A DNA stretch of 64,000 bases from Pisaster brevispinus (GCA_023634235.1 JAMKCF010000011.1:1568001-1632000), one strand, 5' to 3'. Shown: positions 54,701-63,716, counted from the stretch's first letter. Notes: generated by a model from the sequence alone, not told the origin. Translations and numbers: made by a program.

Positions 54701-55407
54701 TGCCAAAATTCCGTTCCAAAATCGATTTCGCTCCCGTTTTCTTTGTCCGAACCACCTTCACTTCCTGGCCATCGGTCGTCATTCTCCCCATCCACACCAC
54801 CTTCACTTCCTGGCCATTGGTCGACACTTTCACCGTCCACACCACCTTCACTTCCTGTCCATTGGTTGCCACTTTCCTCGCCCGCACCATCTTCGTTTTC
54901 GGATAAGTGATCAGTACTGCCCACGTTCGAGCCACCGTCACTTCCTTCGTCGTCTGAACTAAGTTGATCTTCAATTTCTCTCACAATGCCCTCACAAACA
55001 TTAGACAATTCAGGGACCTGGTTACCAGTGCTCAGAGAATCTAGGATTGGCTGGCAAACCTCTTGAACCCTACTTCCAAGAAACTGAGAAGCAACTGGCC
55101 CGAGTGATCGGCATATCTCCCCGGCTGCTTGCCTCAGTGAATCTGATCTCCAAGAATGTGCTGCAACGTCGATCAGTGTCGATGTTTCTAAGCCAGGAAC
55201 AACCTCTCCAGCGACGGCAAACGGCTCGAATGCACCCCCAATTGAGACGCTCCCTTTAAATCCGGTTTCATTCCACTCGACATCCCAGTAGGACTCCGGA
55301 AAAAACGCTTCTGGTAAATCAGACTCCTCTTCAGTGGATTGGGAATCAACTCGGATGGCAAGCATCACCAGGAGCACGCATAGCACACTTACCGTGTGGG
55401 TCTCCAT
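18625..55407 (-). CDS. Giant REJ/GPS single-pass membrane protein (6157 aa predicted)
   Basis: Thirty coding exons assembled by reading frame and splice sites, in transcript order: 55407-42027, 38669-38379, 37885-37709, 37098-36942, 36055-35950, 34874-34739, 34609-34532, 34234-34094, 33562-33353, 32439-32269, 31318-31055, 30932-30734, 30446-30295, 29652-29420, 28987-28775, 28212-28092, 27474-27367, 27112-26955, 26463-26284, 25659-25533, 25375-25047, 24922-24878, 24331-24148, 23414-23258, 22031-21852, 21052-20892, 20593-20312, 19919-19884, 19303-19268, 19085-18625. Total 18474 nt with all phases consistent. Predicted order: signal peptide, about 13 large Cys repeats (to residue ~4460), DCAGxCNG block (~4461-4704), IPT/PKD-like domains (~4690-4892), REJ module (~4893-5534), GAIN-like region with GPS (cleavage HLT ~5949), TM (~6015-6039) and a 118-aa tail. 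The layout resembles sea-urchin sperm REJ1 but without lectin domains. An adhesion or gamete-recognition role is inference. The least certain junctions are those around exons 21 and 22. Confidence 0.85.
19097..20325. repeat. 616-bp tandem duplication carrying a 36-nt exon
   Basis: Two direct copies, about 19097-19707 and 19712-20325, differ at only about six positions by eye. The unit holds both flanking intron parts and the whole 36-nt phase-1 exon (19268-19303 and 19884-19919), and its end duplicates about 11 nt of the 20312-20593 exon. Both exon copies keep intact AG and GT sites. Including both adds ATTPAVATDPI twice in frame to the juxtamembrane linker. Confidence 0.92.
20312..20593 (-). 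other. GPS-motif exon of the REJ-like gene
   Basis: Encodes the autoproteolysis site that ends a GAIN domain. It reads ECRYW, then W, then G-L, then CLTDHLTAF, with predicted cleavage between L and T of HLT. Two of the four canonical GPS cysteines (after G, and two residues before the H-preceding residue) are absent. Human polycystin-1 has the same pattern (CLTRHLTAF), which supports assignment to the REJ/polycystin group. Confidence 0.9.
21059..21430. repeat. 162-bp tandem repeat, about 2.3 copies
   Basis: Copies start at 21059, 21221 and 21382 with ggaaacaaag. They are nearly identical and include gataatttaaaaatcaaagg. The array begins immediately beside the exon ending at 21052 and repeats its acceptor-side intron sequence. 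Confidence 0.9.
22180..22262 (+). repeat. tRNA-like SINE head
   Basis: ggtgagctggttggtccagtag is followed by a Pol III B box gggttcgaatcc. The arms do not make a proper tRNA cloverleaf, so this is a tRNA-derived SINE rather than a tRNA gene. It lies in an intron on the opposite strand. Confidence 0.6.
22769..23063. mobile_element. hAT-like MITE
   Basis: Ends cagggtgtctgc and gcagaaaccctg are near-perfect inverted repeats. Inside are inverted aagactttt / aaaagtctt-type blocks and no ORF. A short caaaa flanks both sides. A related truncated copy lies at 16084-16356. Confidence 0.7.
24688..24759. repeat. (TTG)n microsatellite
   Basis: More than twenty near-perfect TTG units with one interruption (ttattg), in an intron of the REJ-like gene. 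Confidence 0.95.
27774..27910 (+). repeat. GGGCCC-family MITE, half copy
   Basis: It begins ctgggcccaatttcatggct, matching the 36179-36430 element in order (gcttatcgccgaattctgcg ... gctaacccgtgaaata), but lacks the mirrored end. Confidence 0.7.
28315..28410 (+). repeat. Dispersed foldback repeat, copy 2
   Basis: Contains tggttctgatgagaactgg, ctcgacgtttcgaacag and gtcttcaggagaa in the same order as the 32881 copy (minus strand) and the 1805 copy (minus strand). Confidence 0.6.
28510..28708. mobile_element. GGGCCC-family MITE, full copy
   Basis: Start tgggcccagtttcataaa and end tttatgaaactggaccc are inverted repeats. Inner gctaagcacagaaaa and gcttagcatagaaaa blocks are also mirrored. About 200 bp, non-coding, in an intron of the REJ-like gene. 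Confidence 0.8.
29826..30100 (-). repeat. Dispersed repeat, copy B
   Basis: Inverted match to 7540-7775, sharing gtagtttacatgtaa, gccatggtggttgcagg and the catgcgcattg area. Intronic. Confidence 0.5.
30122..30216. mobile_element. Perfect 33-bp-arm hairpin flanked by 10-bp direct repeats
   Basis: The left arm 30131-30163 (starting tagccccacttgtgtggcc) and the right arm 30174-30206 are exact reverse complements around a 10-nt loop. The direct repeat acccaaggat lies at both edges, as a target-site duplication would. It lies in the intron between exons 13 and 14 of the REJ-like gene. Confidence 0.8.
32881..32982. repeat. Foldback repeat with histone-stem-loop-like ends, copy 3
   Basis: Arms 32881-32910 and 32953-32982 are 30-bp exact inverted repeats. 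Each arm itself contains the palindrome ggctcttctcagagcc followed by accac on one strand, very close to the histone mRNA 3' stem-loop consensus. The middle has tgatcgaaacgtcgagcag. Confidence 0.8.
33353..36055 (-). other. IPT/PKD-like beta-domain exons (5-9)
   Basis: Exons 36055-35950, 34874-34739, 34609-34532, 34234-34094 and 33562-33353. The stretch WIVPSVVSDG, then EVYGAGFDFDSTFACIF, then VNLQCNVPG and TTLTVLP has the I-P, G-x-F, C-x-F and C-x-x-P spacing of IPT/TIG-like domains. The following exons (TVLPSELTIISLEATFDV, then IQVTAWPSLNGIDRL and PEFTEVYFASSG) are beta-rich and lead into the REJ module. Assignment rests on pattern only. Confidence 0.55.
36179..36430. mobile_element. GGGCCC-family MITE, complete ~250-bp palindromic copy
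   Basis: Left end ctgggcccaatttcatggct and right end agccatgaaattgggcccc are inverted repeats of about 29 bp continuing through ctgcttaccg/cggtaagcag. Inner gaatctgcgctta-type blocks also mirror. Short ORFs reading through it are spurious. Confidence 0.85.
36462..36760 (+). mobile_element. tRNA-derived SINE
   Basis: The head has gcgggtaagagcatcggac and a B box gggttcgaatccc. The body is cttgagaaagatactttacc, ctttgtccttcgg and taagtcgtaggtcctgtgt, followed by a further unique tail. A fragment of the same body occurs at 3518-3628. Intronic to the REJ-like gene, in opposite orientation. Confidence 0.7.
38208..38290 (+). repeat. tRNA-derived SINE or tRNA pseudogene
   Basis: It has an A box tagctcagttggtagagc and a B box ggttccagtcc, about 30 nt apart, then ctctagtaagtttttctttg. 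The anticodon stem does not pair well, so it is not scored as a functional tRNA. A degenerate relative lies at 41936-42010. Confidence 0.6.
40881..41110. mobile_element. TIR-type MITE with CACTGCAAAA ends
   Basis: The left end is cactgcaaaactgggtatt. The right end is its near complement, ending ccgcagtttttgcagtg, and both continue with attaaaattt-acacc-type sequence for about 40 bp. 230 bp, no ORF. Confidence 0.75.
41936..42010 (+). repeat. Degenerate tRNA-derived SINE beside the giant exon's donor
   Basis: gatggctcagttggaagagtg and ataatccggaggtcgcatg align with the 38208 element, and the B box is decayed (gttcaaatact). It ends within about 17 bp of the 5' splice site at 42026. Confidence 0.55.
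45840..45965 (-). repeat. 48-bp coding minisatellite inside one ectodomain unit
   Basis: Encodes about three copies of a 16-aa motif of the type RxxDDGxxDSYxExTT (TTRSLDDGW, TTRRFDDGQ, TTRRYDEES). It explains why this unit is about 450 rather than about 320 residues long. Confidence 0.8.
54751..54885 (-). repeat. 45-bp coding minisatellite near the N-terminus
   Basis: Units at 54751, 54796 and 54841, each starting accaccttcacttcctg on the plus strand. They encode three copies of an acidic 15-aa motif (QWPGSEGGVDGEN-like). Confidence 0.9.
55342..55407 (-). other. Signal peptide of the REJ-like protein
   Basis: METHTVSVLCVLLVMLAIRV followed by DS/QS: a short N-region, a hydrophobic core of about 15 residues and a plausible cleavage after residue 22. 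It fits the type-I topology implied by the C-terminal TM helix. Confidence 0.85.
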
Positions 55408-55424
55408 GTTGAACTCTGCACTCT

Positions 55425-55461
55425 CAGCACCCGGCTGAGTGGAGTAGCTCCTCTTTTAACC
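55425..55461 (-). promoter_or_regulatory. Possible core promoter of the REJ-like gene
   Basis: On the minus strand ggttaaaagagg (TATA-like) is followed about 25-30 nt later by ccactcagcc (initiator-like), just ahead of the ATG. That would give a very short 5' UTR. A non-coding 5' exon further right is equally possible. Confidence 0.25.
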
Positions 55462-56673
55462 TTTAACCTCTTCGGCTACCGCTAGTTCCCTTTCGCTGTA
55501 AGCTAGAATACCAGAAAAGGAGACAAGCAAACAGAATAAGTAAACACACTGCATCTGAAGTGTTTCAACTAATTAAATGACATAACCTTCATTTGCTTGT
55601 AATTGCATGTGTACTCTCTTGATTGTGGTTGTATCATGTTATATGAAGACAACAAGACGCTGTGTGGACATTATCATCAAGAGTTTGCAAACACAATCTT
55701 AAAGGCTCAGTGGTGAAACTGTCGTTTCGTAACAGGAACCGGCCAATATATTATGTATATTTAGAGTGACTTTGAACATCTTTGAAACAGGTCTAGCCCC
55801 GATAAACAGTGAATCAGGTTACAGTAATTTTCTAAAAATTATACGTGTTTTAATAAGTTTTTTTTATAGCTTTAGTTTTATTTACAAACGTTTTGCTGTT
55901 GTTGTTTTTCTACATTTGCTTTTGTACCTTACTTTATGCCATATTTGCTAACATAGCTCTTCTTGTTTTAAAATGCTTGTGATTTAAATCCTTTAAAAAA
56001 ATGTTTATTCCATCAGTATTTCCGTCCTTGATAAGCGATTGGGGTTTGTATTTTAGGTGTAAGGCATTACATTATGTAAGTTATATTTATTATTGTTGTT
56101 ATTATTGTTATTTAATGCTCTTTGTGCACATGTTAAATGGCTAACGCTTTAAAAAAATTTTTTAGTCATTTAGTTTCCAAAACGAACAGTTCATTGTTCC
56201 AAACTCAAACGTCCAACACATCATGCCTTGTTACGTTTTTTTATTTTTATAAAATTGTTTTAAACTTATAATGGGCGTAAGCTTAAACACCCGGATAACC
56301 AATACATCGTGTCCAGTCAAAAATACTTACTTTAGACCTTAAATGTACAGAAATCAACCTTTTCACAACCTTTTTCTAAACTCGTAAATGTATCCAACCT
56401 AAACCATGTAACCCGTGACATCACATGTTCACAAAAGAGCCAACGAGCCTGAAATTTCTGCAGGCACGATTTGCACGCAGCTCAATGGGAGTGAACAAAT
56501 CTAGCATTTTATGGAAATTGAATTGTACGTTTTTTCCTTGAACTTTTCACATGAAGAAAGGAGGTGCACATCTTAAAACTTGTGCTGCTGTTCTTTTTAT
56601 AAGTCCACAATTTATGTGGTAATCATGACACAAAATGTAAATGTTCCCATATCAGCCTCTGTAGCATTGGAAG

Positions 56674-56808
56674 TAAGGCCGTGTCCGAAACGGCGACTTC
56701 GGCTACAGCTAGGGCTAGATCGCGCGCGTCTGCCTATTCTTCAACACTGGCAGACGCGCTGATCTAGCTCTAGCTGTAGCCGAAGTCGCCGTTTCGGACA
56801 CGGCCTTA
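56674..56808. mobile_element. Near-perfect palindromic MITE (~135 bp)
   Basis: Arms of about 58 bp, starting taaggccgtgtccgaaacgg and ending with its complement, with only a few mismatches (tagggctagatc versus gatctagctcta) around a short ttcttcaac loop. No ORF. It begins and ends at TAAGGCC/GGCCTTA. Confidence 0.85.
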
Positions 56809-57838
56809 GTGTCTTGCCAGCCAGGAAATGCCCTTGAACGTATATAAGGTCATAGTTTGGGTTAACAAGGTGACCTGGTTTATAATGGATTAGTAACCAT
56901 AAACGGGTTAATCACCATTCAGCACTTAAAAATTACCGGTAACACAGTAAAACGAACACTATTTGTACATAATAACTTGCCACCAGTTAGAGCGTGCAAG
57001 TCATGCACATATTGAAACACTTTATTGGGACCACTTTGTTTCCACGTACATTGCTTTAAGTTAACCGCGCGAAGAAAACCTACTCGCGCAGTACCAATAC
57101 GCGCGGAGACTTGCAGTGAAATGCTCTATCACCATTTATAGCTTCAAGTTTATCCAGCGTGTTTCCAGCTTGATGTAAAAATAATAATCAAAATTTACAC
57201 AAAATGAAAACCAATTTATGTTGTACACAACCTTGACACATTCTTTACTGCTCCCATTTTCACCAAGACCTAAACTGCAATAGTTTCGCAAATACCATGA
57301 GCAGCGAATCTCTAGATTTGATGAATCACGTGACCTACTTAAGTTCAGCAGTCTTTATTCACGATTGACGAATCCCTCATACATTGATCATGGTGCAGCC
57401 ATCTTGATTATTTTCCCCCTTCAAAGCAATGTAACCAAACCGAGGCTGGAAGGGCCAATAGTCTCCCGTTTTGTTAAGGAATTATTAAAGGGATACACCG
57501 GCTTACTGTTTACCTAATTTAGTGATGTGGAATGACAGACAATAATTTTTAGATGGTTGCTATAAAAAAAACACCATCAAAATATCACGTAATTAACGAA
57601 AAATGTGGAAAAACAAAACGCGGTCAAAGGTGAGCTTATACGCTTTTCCAGCCGTTGCAACTGTCAAGTTTACGTGACAATGTTGCGCAATGTTGTAAGT
57701 AGACTGGTGCTCTGTTTATGTATTAATTATAACAATGGCGAGGCATGAGGATACAGACTTCATATCCATCAAGCACAAATTCACGTGTAAATAAAAAACA
57801 GACCGTCATGACGGACGTCAGTCCTAGTCGAAGTCCTA

Positions 57839-57906
57839 TCGCGGTCGTAACCAATAACTGTTTCGGTTGAGCTTGCCATTGAAACAGTAATTGGTTACGA
57901 CCGCGA
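57839..57906. repeat. 26-bp-arm hairpin
   Basis: tcgcggtcgtaaccaataac... at 57839-57864 pairs with 57881-57906 at all but about one position, with a 16-nt loop. Origin unknown. Confidence 0.75.
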
Positions 57907-58656
57907 AAACGCACTCCAACCTGTATTCTGTGTACGGCGAACTGGACGAACTTACTTGCAATGGAGAACGTTTCTTCGACATCCGAGGATCGGTACAAAA
58001 CACATCGCAAGGAAAAACACCCAGAGCAGAAGGTGGTTCAAATTCAACGAAAAGTAAAAAGTTAAAAAACACGATAAATCCAAAGGGAAAGCCAGCAAAA
58101 GCAGCACCGCAGCCACCGTTTTTTGTGGCGATTTGGGGAGTGGACATTGTGCAGCTATCATAGAAGTAGACCAGCTTTATGGGATAAGCATTTCCGTCGT
58201 CGTCCCGCGTGTGTAGCACAGGCAACACGTTACAATAGTTAGGGGATAGTAGCTAGGGTACAGACTAAAACCCTCGTAAAAAGACCGTAATTGATGGTCT
58301 GGCTCCCTACCCCTCCGACAAGCTCCCAAGCTCACGGCTAGACCGGCAAGCTGGGGAGTTCATGCCCTGGGGTTTGTCTCTCTGGCCCCACGAGACACGG
58401 CACCGGCTGTACGGGATATGCCCCAAGGTTTACGTTCCGCTAGCTCCAACGCTGGTGCGCCGTAAAACAGGCTTCGGTTGCACGGACTCTCTGAATGCGA
58501 ATCTTACGTTCGATTTTTCATCATTATTTACAAATTGTATCAATAATATGAATACTTAGTCTTTTTCGTCAAATACTCATGAATAATTGTTAAAAAAACA
58601 GATATGAATTTGGTTCAGTAATTTACTTTTTATACGGCTGGAAGTAAAACTAACAC

Positions 58657-58716
58657 CGAAGATCACGTGATTTATCCGAACCACTTTTTGGGTTCGGATA
58701 AATCACGTGACCTTCG
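58657..58716. repeat. 26-bp-arm hairpin with CACGTG in each arm
   Basis: Arms 58657-58682 and 58691-58716 (cgaagatcacgtgatttatc and complement) differ at one position, with an 8-nt loop. Each arm carries the E-box palindrome CACGTG. Confidence 0.8.
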
Positions 58717-58865
58717 TTTTTTTTTAAATGCTCGAAAACGGCAGAATTTTATGGTTTCTTTTAGGAACCGTTCTTCTCCGTTCCTGGAAGACCTTTGGAG
58801 CCATATTTTAGCCTATTTTGTAGCCCAAATAGCCCAACGAAGCCGGTGTGCCCCTTTAACTTTAA

Positions 58866-59240
58866 AGGTGTTACATAGGAACGGTAAGGATAAAAAACCA
58901 TCATTGTTTAATTTCACTCTGAAAGCTTACTGATTGTAAAGTTCACACTAGAACAGTTTTGTGTGAAATATTTCCCTCTGAAATGAAGTCATATTTGAGA
59001 AAGCTGTTTATAAAACCTTTAATTTTTTTTTAAAGAACCGAAACAAACATCAACAAAAACAAAAACAAACCGTAACAGCTGATTTTGGTTGTTACTTCAA
59101 AAATTAAGGACAATGTGTTTTCATGCTTAAGCAAAAATGTTCACAGATTTGCAATTTCCTGTAAAAAGTTGACTACAAAAAACACCAGCACTGTCTACGA
59201 GTCCTGTACAATACCTTTTAAACTTATTACAATCAGCTGT
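58866..59240 (+). repeat. Dispersed repeat shared with 17776-17970
   Basis: Same ordered blocks as 17776 onward. It continues into a cacagatttgcaatttcctg segment related to sequences near 18398, 23148, 29218 and 32710. Confidence 0.55.
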
Positions 59241-61370
59241 TGCAAACAGATTACCAACCCAAGCGCCCTGCGGTATAAAGGCTGAGGTTTTTTTTAACCT
59301 CACAATTGGGTCCCAACACAGTCTTCATGTAAGCCATTGCAAGCTTCTAATACCTAGTCAGAACTAAAGCGGATGACGGTAAAAAATGCCCTGCACGCTG
59401 ATATGGGGTCGAATTCTTGGCCCGTTTATCGGCCAGTGTCCGGCAGGCACTCGTCCGGTGTCTTGCCTACGTCCCTGCGATATGCCGATATGGATTGTCT
59501 AGGTTGTCCAAAATTATTTCAAGTAAATTTGTTGCAAAGTTTGTGTAAAAAACGAAACTTTAAAACGTCACACGTAAAAACAGACAAGGATTCTTTTAGA
59601 ATACTCGTAAAAATGTTCAAACGAGAGAAACTCAACAGGTGCGGTTATCTGTAGGTTTAAAAACTACAAAATAAAATCTCGCCATGATGTGAGAAAAGTG
59701 CTAAATGAAAGATGATGAAGTGTTAAGAATCCTTATTTAATCACAAATAAAGACAATTTTCAAAACAAATTGTTAAACGACAAACTGAGATGAAAACATA
59801 TGAACTGAACGACGTTTAATTGATTGGTAGTAAGCACGTCATGGGATGCATGCTTAACGCGGACACTGTTTGGCTAGCCTCAGTAAACAACGTGACGTCA
59901 TAGACGCATGGCCAGTCAAATCTCAGTATGCTAATGAGCGGACACTATTTGGCAGCTGACACTTTTTTGGCATGACACCGGCGCCCGCCCGATGTGTGCG
60001 ATGCCCTGCCGGACATCAGCCAGGCATCGACCAATTCATTGGCGATCAGTTTGCAATGCGGAATGCCGCACGACGGGTTTTAAGTCCGAAAATGCCTACT
60101 ACTCGCAAACTCATCGCAAGCTAATTGTGACTGGGGTATTACCAAGGCAAAGATTTATATCTAAACGTGTGTGTTTTTTTTAGTTGTAAGAATAAAACAT
60201 CTTGATGGTTCTGTATGTTTTTGTTTTGGTAGTAAAATGTTGAAGGTAAATGGTAAAGTTTGCAGTTTCCGAGAGAGCAGTTTGAAAATTAGTTCAACTA
60301 TAAACGCGTTTTTCTCCAAACATCAATTCATGAAAACGGTGACGATGTCACACACTGCATGCACCCTAAATCTAACTATGGTATAAATAACAATCGCGGA
60401 ATGCCATATTTTCAGGCCTGTTGATGCCTTTAAAAATATTTTCCTAATTGTGTTTACCTCAACCATGGAGCTACAATGTTTCAACAGAGAAAGTTACGTA
60501 GCTTTTGATGCTATAATTGAAGGTGCTTTTTCAAATGCACACTAATGAATACTGGGCACTAAGAAAACATGTTGTGTCCGTCCAAGCGGACTGAATGCCT
60601 CCGTTCAGTGCAGAAATGCTGAACGCGATCCATTCATTGCAAGGGCCTTTTGTCATCTACCCAAACCGGACGGCCAAATAAATTCAACATGGAAAAATCA
60701 GCATTGTTTTTTAATGTTAGAATATCACATCACATTGTTGACCCATTAATTATAAAATCAGTCTTAAAACTCTCAAATGCTTGTTGTTTGAGACACTTCT
60801 TATTGTAAAAGCCTATTTGCTTTAAAGATTGTGAAACTGTCGTGCCTGCTTGTCGAAACATAGCAACATACAAACATTGGATAGGCATTACTTGTTCTCT
60901 CGGGGGCGAAATGTAGGGACATGATTGAGTACAAGGGGTAAAATTACTTGGGCAAATGGTATAGGTTTTGACAGACTTTTCTGGCTGTTTAATAAAAAAA
61001 AAATTCCGAGGGTAATTTTTTCTCTCTCGAAAATCAGAACAAAGTAGGACGAATATCCTGCCTGTACGTGGCCTAGATCTTAAAACACACGAATCTTTTA
61101 ATGTTATACGTAATTTTATCGAAACACGTTGACTAATATCAGGCAGCCTTTTACAATCCTGTTAATTTATGATATTTTAAATTAAAACGGATTAATGAAA
61201 GTACTTAAAACAGTGGTGCGTCATCTCTTTAGATTTACATTATTTTGATTTTACCCTTACTCGGATGTGTGACTAGCAATGTACAGTCAACCCTCGTTAT
61301 AAAGAGCAATTTATAATTAAGTTCTGGGTATAAAGAGTACATTCTGAAGTCCTGAATCTATTTTTTGCTT

Positions 61371-61390
61371 TGTGTGTGTGTGTGTGTGTG
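61371..61390. repeat. (TG)10 microsatellite
   Basis: Ten perfect TG units followed by a T run. Confidence 0.95.
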
Positions 61391-61739
61391 TTTTTTTTTT
61401 GCTGCCTCTTAACAAAGATCCCGTTGTAAGGAAGTAATTTGGCCCCGACTTGATTCGAACTGGACTCTCGCCAATATAAAATTGAATTAAATAGGTTCAA
61501 TTTGTCAATGTTTCAATTTTTCAATTTTCAATTCAACTCAACTTGGTTTAATCTACATAACAAAATACAGCTGGACTATGGTCCGAATTCGAAACAAAGA
61601 TAAACCAGATAAAACGTAGCAATACAAATGTTAGATACAAAAAAGTAACACAGAAATGTTTTAAAATGTGTCAAAACATATATTATGTTTTTTTACAAGA
61701 CATAATTTTTTTAGGTTATCTGTTTTTAAAAGCATTATA

Positions 61740-61990
61740 TTTAAGGCCTTTTCCCTCGAACGCGGGGGTATTGGGTTCGAATCTCACCGAGTAGCTTAGA
61801 GATCTTCCACACTTCTAAGAAAGCACTGAGTATACAGTGCTTATGATATTTTTTTCAAGACATCCATTTTTAGGACATCCATTTTTAAAGACATAATTAA
61901 GACTTCTTCACTCGAATGCGGAAAAGTGGGTTCGAATCCCACCGAGTAGCTTATAGATCTTCCCAACTTGGCTAAGAAAGCACTCAGTAT
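61740..61990 (+). repeat. Two tandem SINE-derived segments
   Basis: gggttcgaatctcaccgagt at about 61770 and gggttcgaatcccaccgagt at about 61929 are each followed by agcttagagatcttc-like sequence and by tacagtgct. The period is about 159 bp. The B-box-like core points to a tRNA-derived origin. Confidence 0.7.
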
Positions 61991-63716
61991 ACAGTGCTGA
62001 TCACAAAACACTATTTGGTTAAATACAGAATTATTATGTTTTGTATTCCTGGAGAGTGTACTTCAGTTCGTTGATTCCTGTCGATCGTTGGCTTCGAAAA
62101 AAAATGGAGCTTATATTTTTTACTTATCCAGTGTGTCTATTGACTCAGCCTTGTAACTTTGTAATCGCAAAAACCAGGATATACGACCCGGGGGAACTGC
62201 CTCCTCTCCCCCCCCCAACAAATTCAGGCAAAACAGTGATGAACATTCGGGTACACCAAGAAGAAAAGAAATTGAAAGAGAAAGCAAAACTATACTTTTC
62301 ACCTGGTGTTGGAAACTGTGTTGTTCATCTGTGTTAAATTTCGGGCAAATCATTCCGTCTGGCCCCCTTACCCATACGCCCATGAACATACTTTGCGTTG
62401 TGTTTGTCAGTTTTCTTCGGCATTAAAGAAACACAGAGGAAATAAGCCGATCAGCGGAAATTTGAAAATTTGTTTGTTCTGACCGTAGCAGTTATACTAT
62501 AAAAAGCTACAGTATACTAACATGTACATGGTGGTGACTTTAGAAAATTCTACCTCCACTCGAAATACATCATTTTCTTTACCAACCTGAAGCCTGAAGC
62601 ACACAACGTTGAGCTGCACTGACTAAAAAGTTTCAACTTTAGATCCCCCAAGAAATTCTAAAATCTAAAGGGCAGCAACAGTATTCAAATTAAAACAAAA
62701 TGTCAATGAGATAGGGGGCCTACTGCTATCAGAAAAAGAAAACACCTGCTTTTTATGGCGTAAAACGCCGTGTCTCGTGTCACGCGGCAGCGATATAACG
62801 TTTTTTTTTAAAACAACTTTATTAAAAAATTAATGTAATCCACAATGAAAATGAGATATTAAACAATACTTAAGGTATATAACTGCCGACCATTTTCACA
62901 ATTTCGTCATCAGGAAATTAACGTTGCGATAAACCTATACAACCATAAAGAATATCCAGAATAAATTTAAAATATACTTCACATTTGAAGTTTCTGTTTT
63001 GCTCTGGACAAAATGACGAACATAATAAGCCTAGTCACGCAGAGAAATTATTACAGGCAACTTGGAGGCAGCTAACTGCACTGCAAACAAAATGAACACT
63101 TCAGTAGCACAGAAGATATTTTGTTATTAGTGTCTTACTGTCACTAAAGAAAATGATGTTGAAATTGACATGTGAATGTTTTTCTTCTTGGAGATTTTCT
63201 GATAATATTATTGGTTGTCAGTAAATTGCCTTGTGTGGTATGGCCTTTACAGTGAAACAAGCTAGGTGATTTCAAAATACAAATTTGAATCCTCCACGGG
63301 ACAAAAGTGTCATAATTTTGGGTTGTTCTGAGTCCCTATAAATTTGATGAAAATTTACAATTGTAATAATTATCTTGCAATGATGTTCCGTGGTTAAATA
63401 CAATATCTTCCCTCTATGAACGCCAGTCAGGTTTACGCAGCGCTGTCATTATCTTGGTCGTGTTTTCTTGTACCCAATACGGTAATGAAAACTACTATTC
63501 ATTATATAAAAAAAGAAAGAAACATAAACAGAGAACCAGACTATTTCTCCTTCCCGCCTCGGTTTGGTTACACTTATTTGAATGGGGAAAAAACAAATCA
63601 AGATGGCCGCACTACGATAAAGGTCTATTGAAGTCGCTTACTGTAAACACTACCAGTCATAAACGCATGTAGGAAACATGTTTTCATATATGAACCTAGC
63701 CAGTTTGAACATTGGG

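Larger units (their letters stand above)
42200..55100 (-). repeat. Protein-level tandem array of about 13 large Cys-patterned units
   Basis: Each unit has three parts: (A) LGxY..LC, then SCExF, then LCE; (B) a TGCDVLDQ-like Cys, CAWxR and a Cys before FV; (C) FGxDxSSPEQVC, DESLTVPVI and ASPWLC. That gives about eight cysteines per unit. Codons for the final ASPWLC-type Cys, or the nearest equivalent, start at plus positions 54505, 53653, 52456, 51337, 50335, 49381, 48439, 47479, 46507, 45157, 44209, 43333 and 42457. The spacings are 284, 399, 373, 334, 318, 314, 320, 324, 450, 316, 292 and 292 residues. Central units are most alike; both ends of the array are diverged. Confidence 0.85.
42027..55407 (-). 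other. Giant 13.4-kb first coding exon
   Basis: A single open frame of 4460 codons plus one nucleotide, from ATG at 55407 to a consensus donor (tcgg/gtaagt). An in-frame TAA at 55456-55458 lies upstream, so the ATG is the first possible start. The product begins with a signal peptide and is strongly acidic, with many N-x-S/T sites, regularly spaced cysteines and no membrane span. Reading past the donor gives a stop within 10 codons. The other 29 exons of the gene are 36-461 nt. I do not recognise the encoded repeat family. Confidence 0.93.

Noticed and set aside
42119..54974. Many plus- and minus-strand open frames of 60-140 codons inside the giant exon
   Set aside because: All are shadows of the 4460-codon frame in other frames or on the opposite strand.
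57836..58228. Overlapping open frames on both strands (90 and 130 codons)
   Set aside because: No recognisable protein family and partly inside a hairpin. Kept only as an unexplained block in the findings.
61283..61440. pogo/Tc1-type element from a cagtcaaccctcgttataaa end
   Set aside because: The opposite end is too decayed to show convincing terminal inverted repeats.
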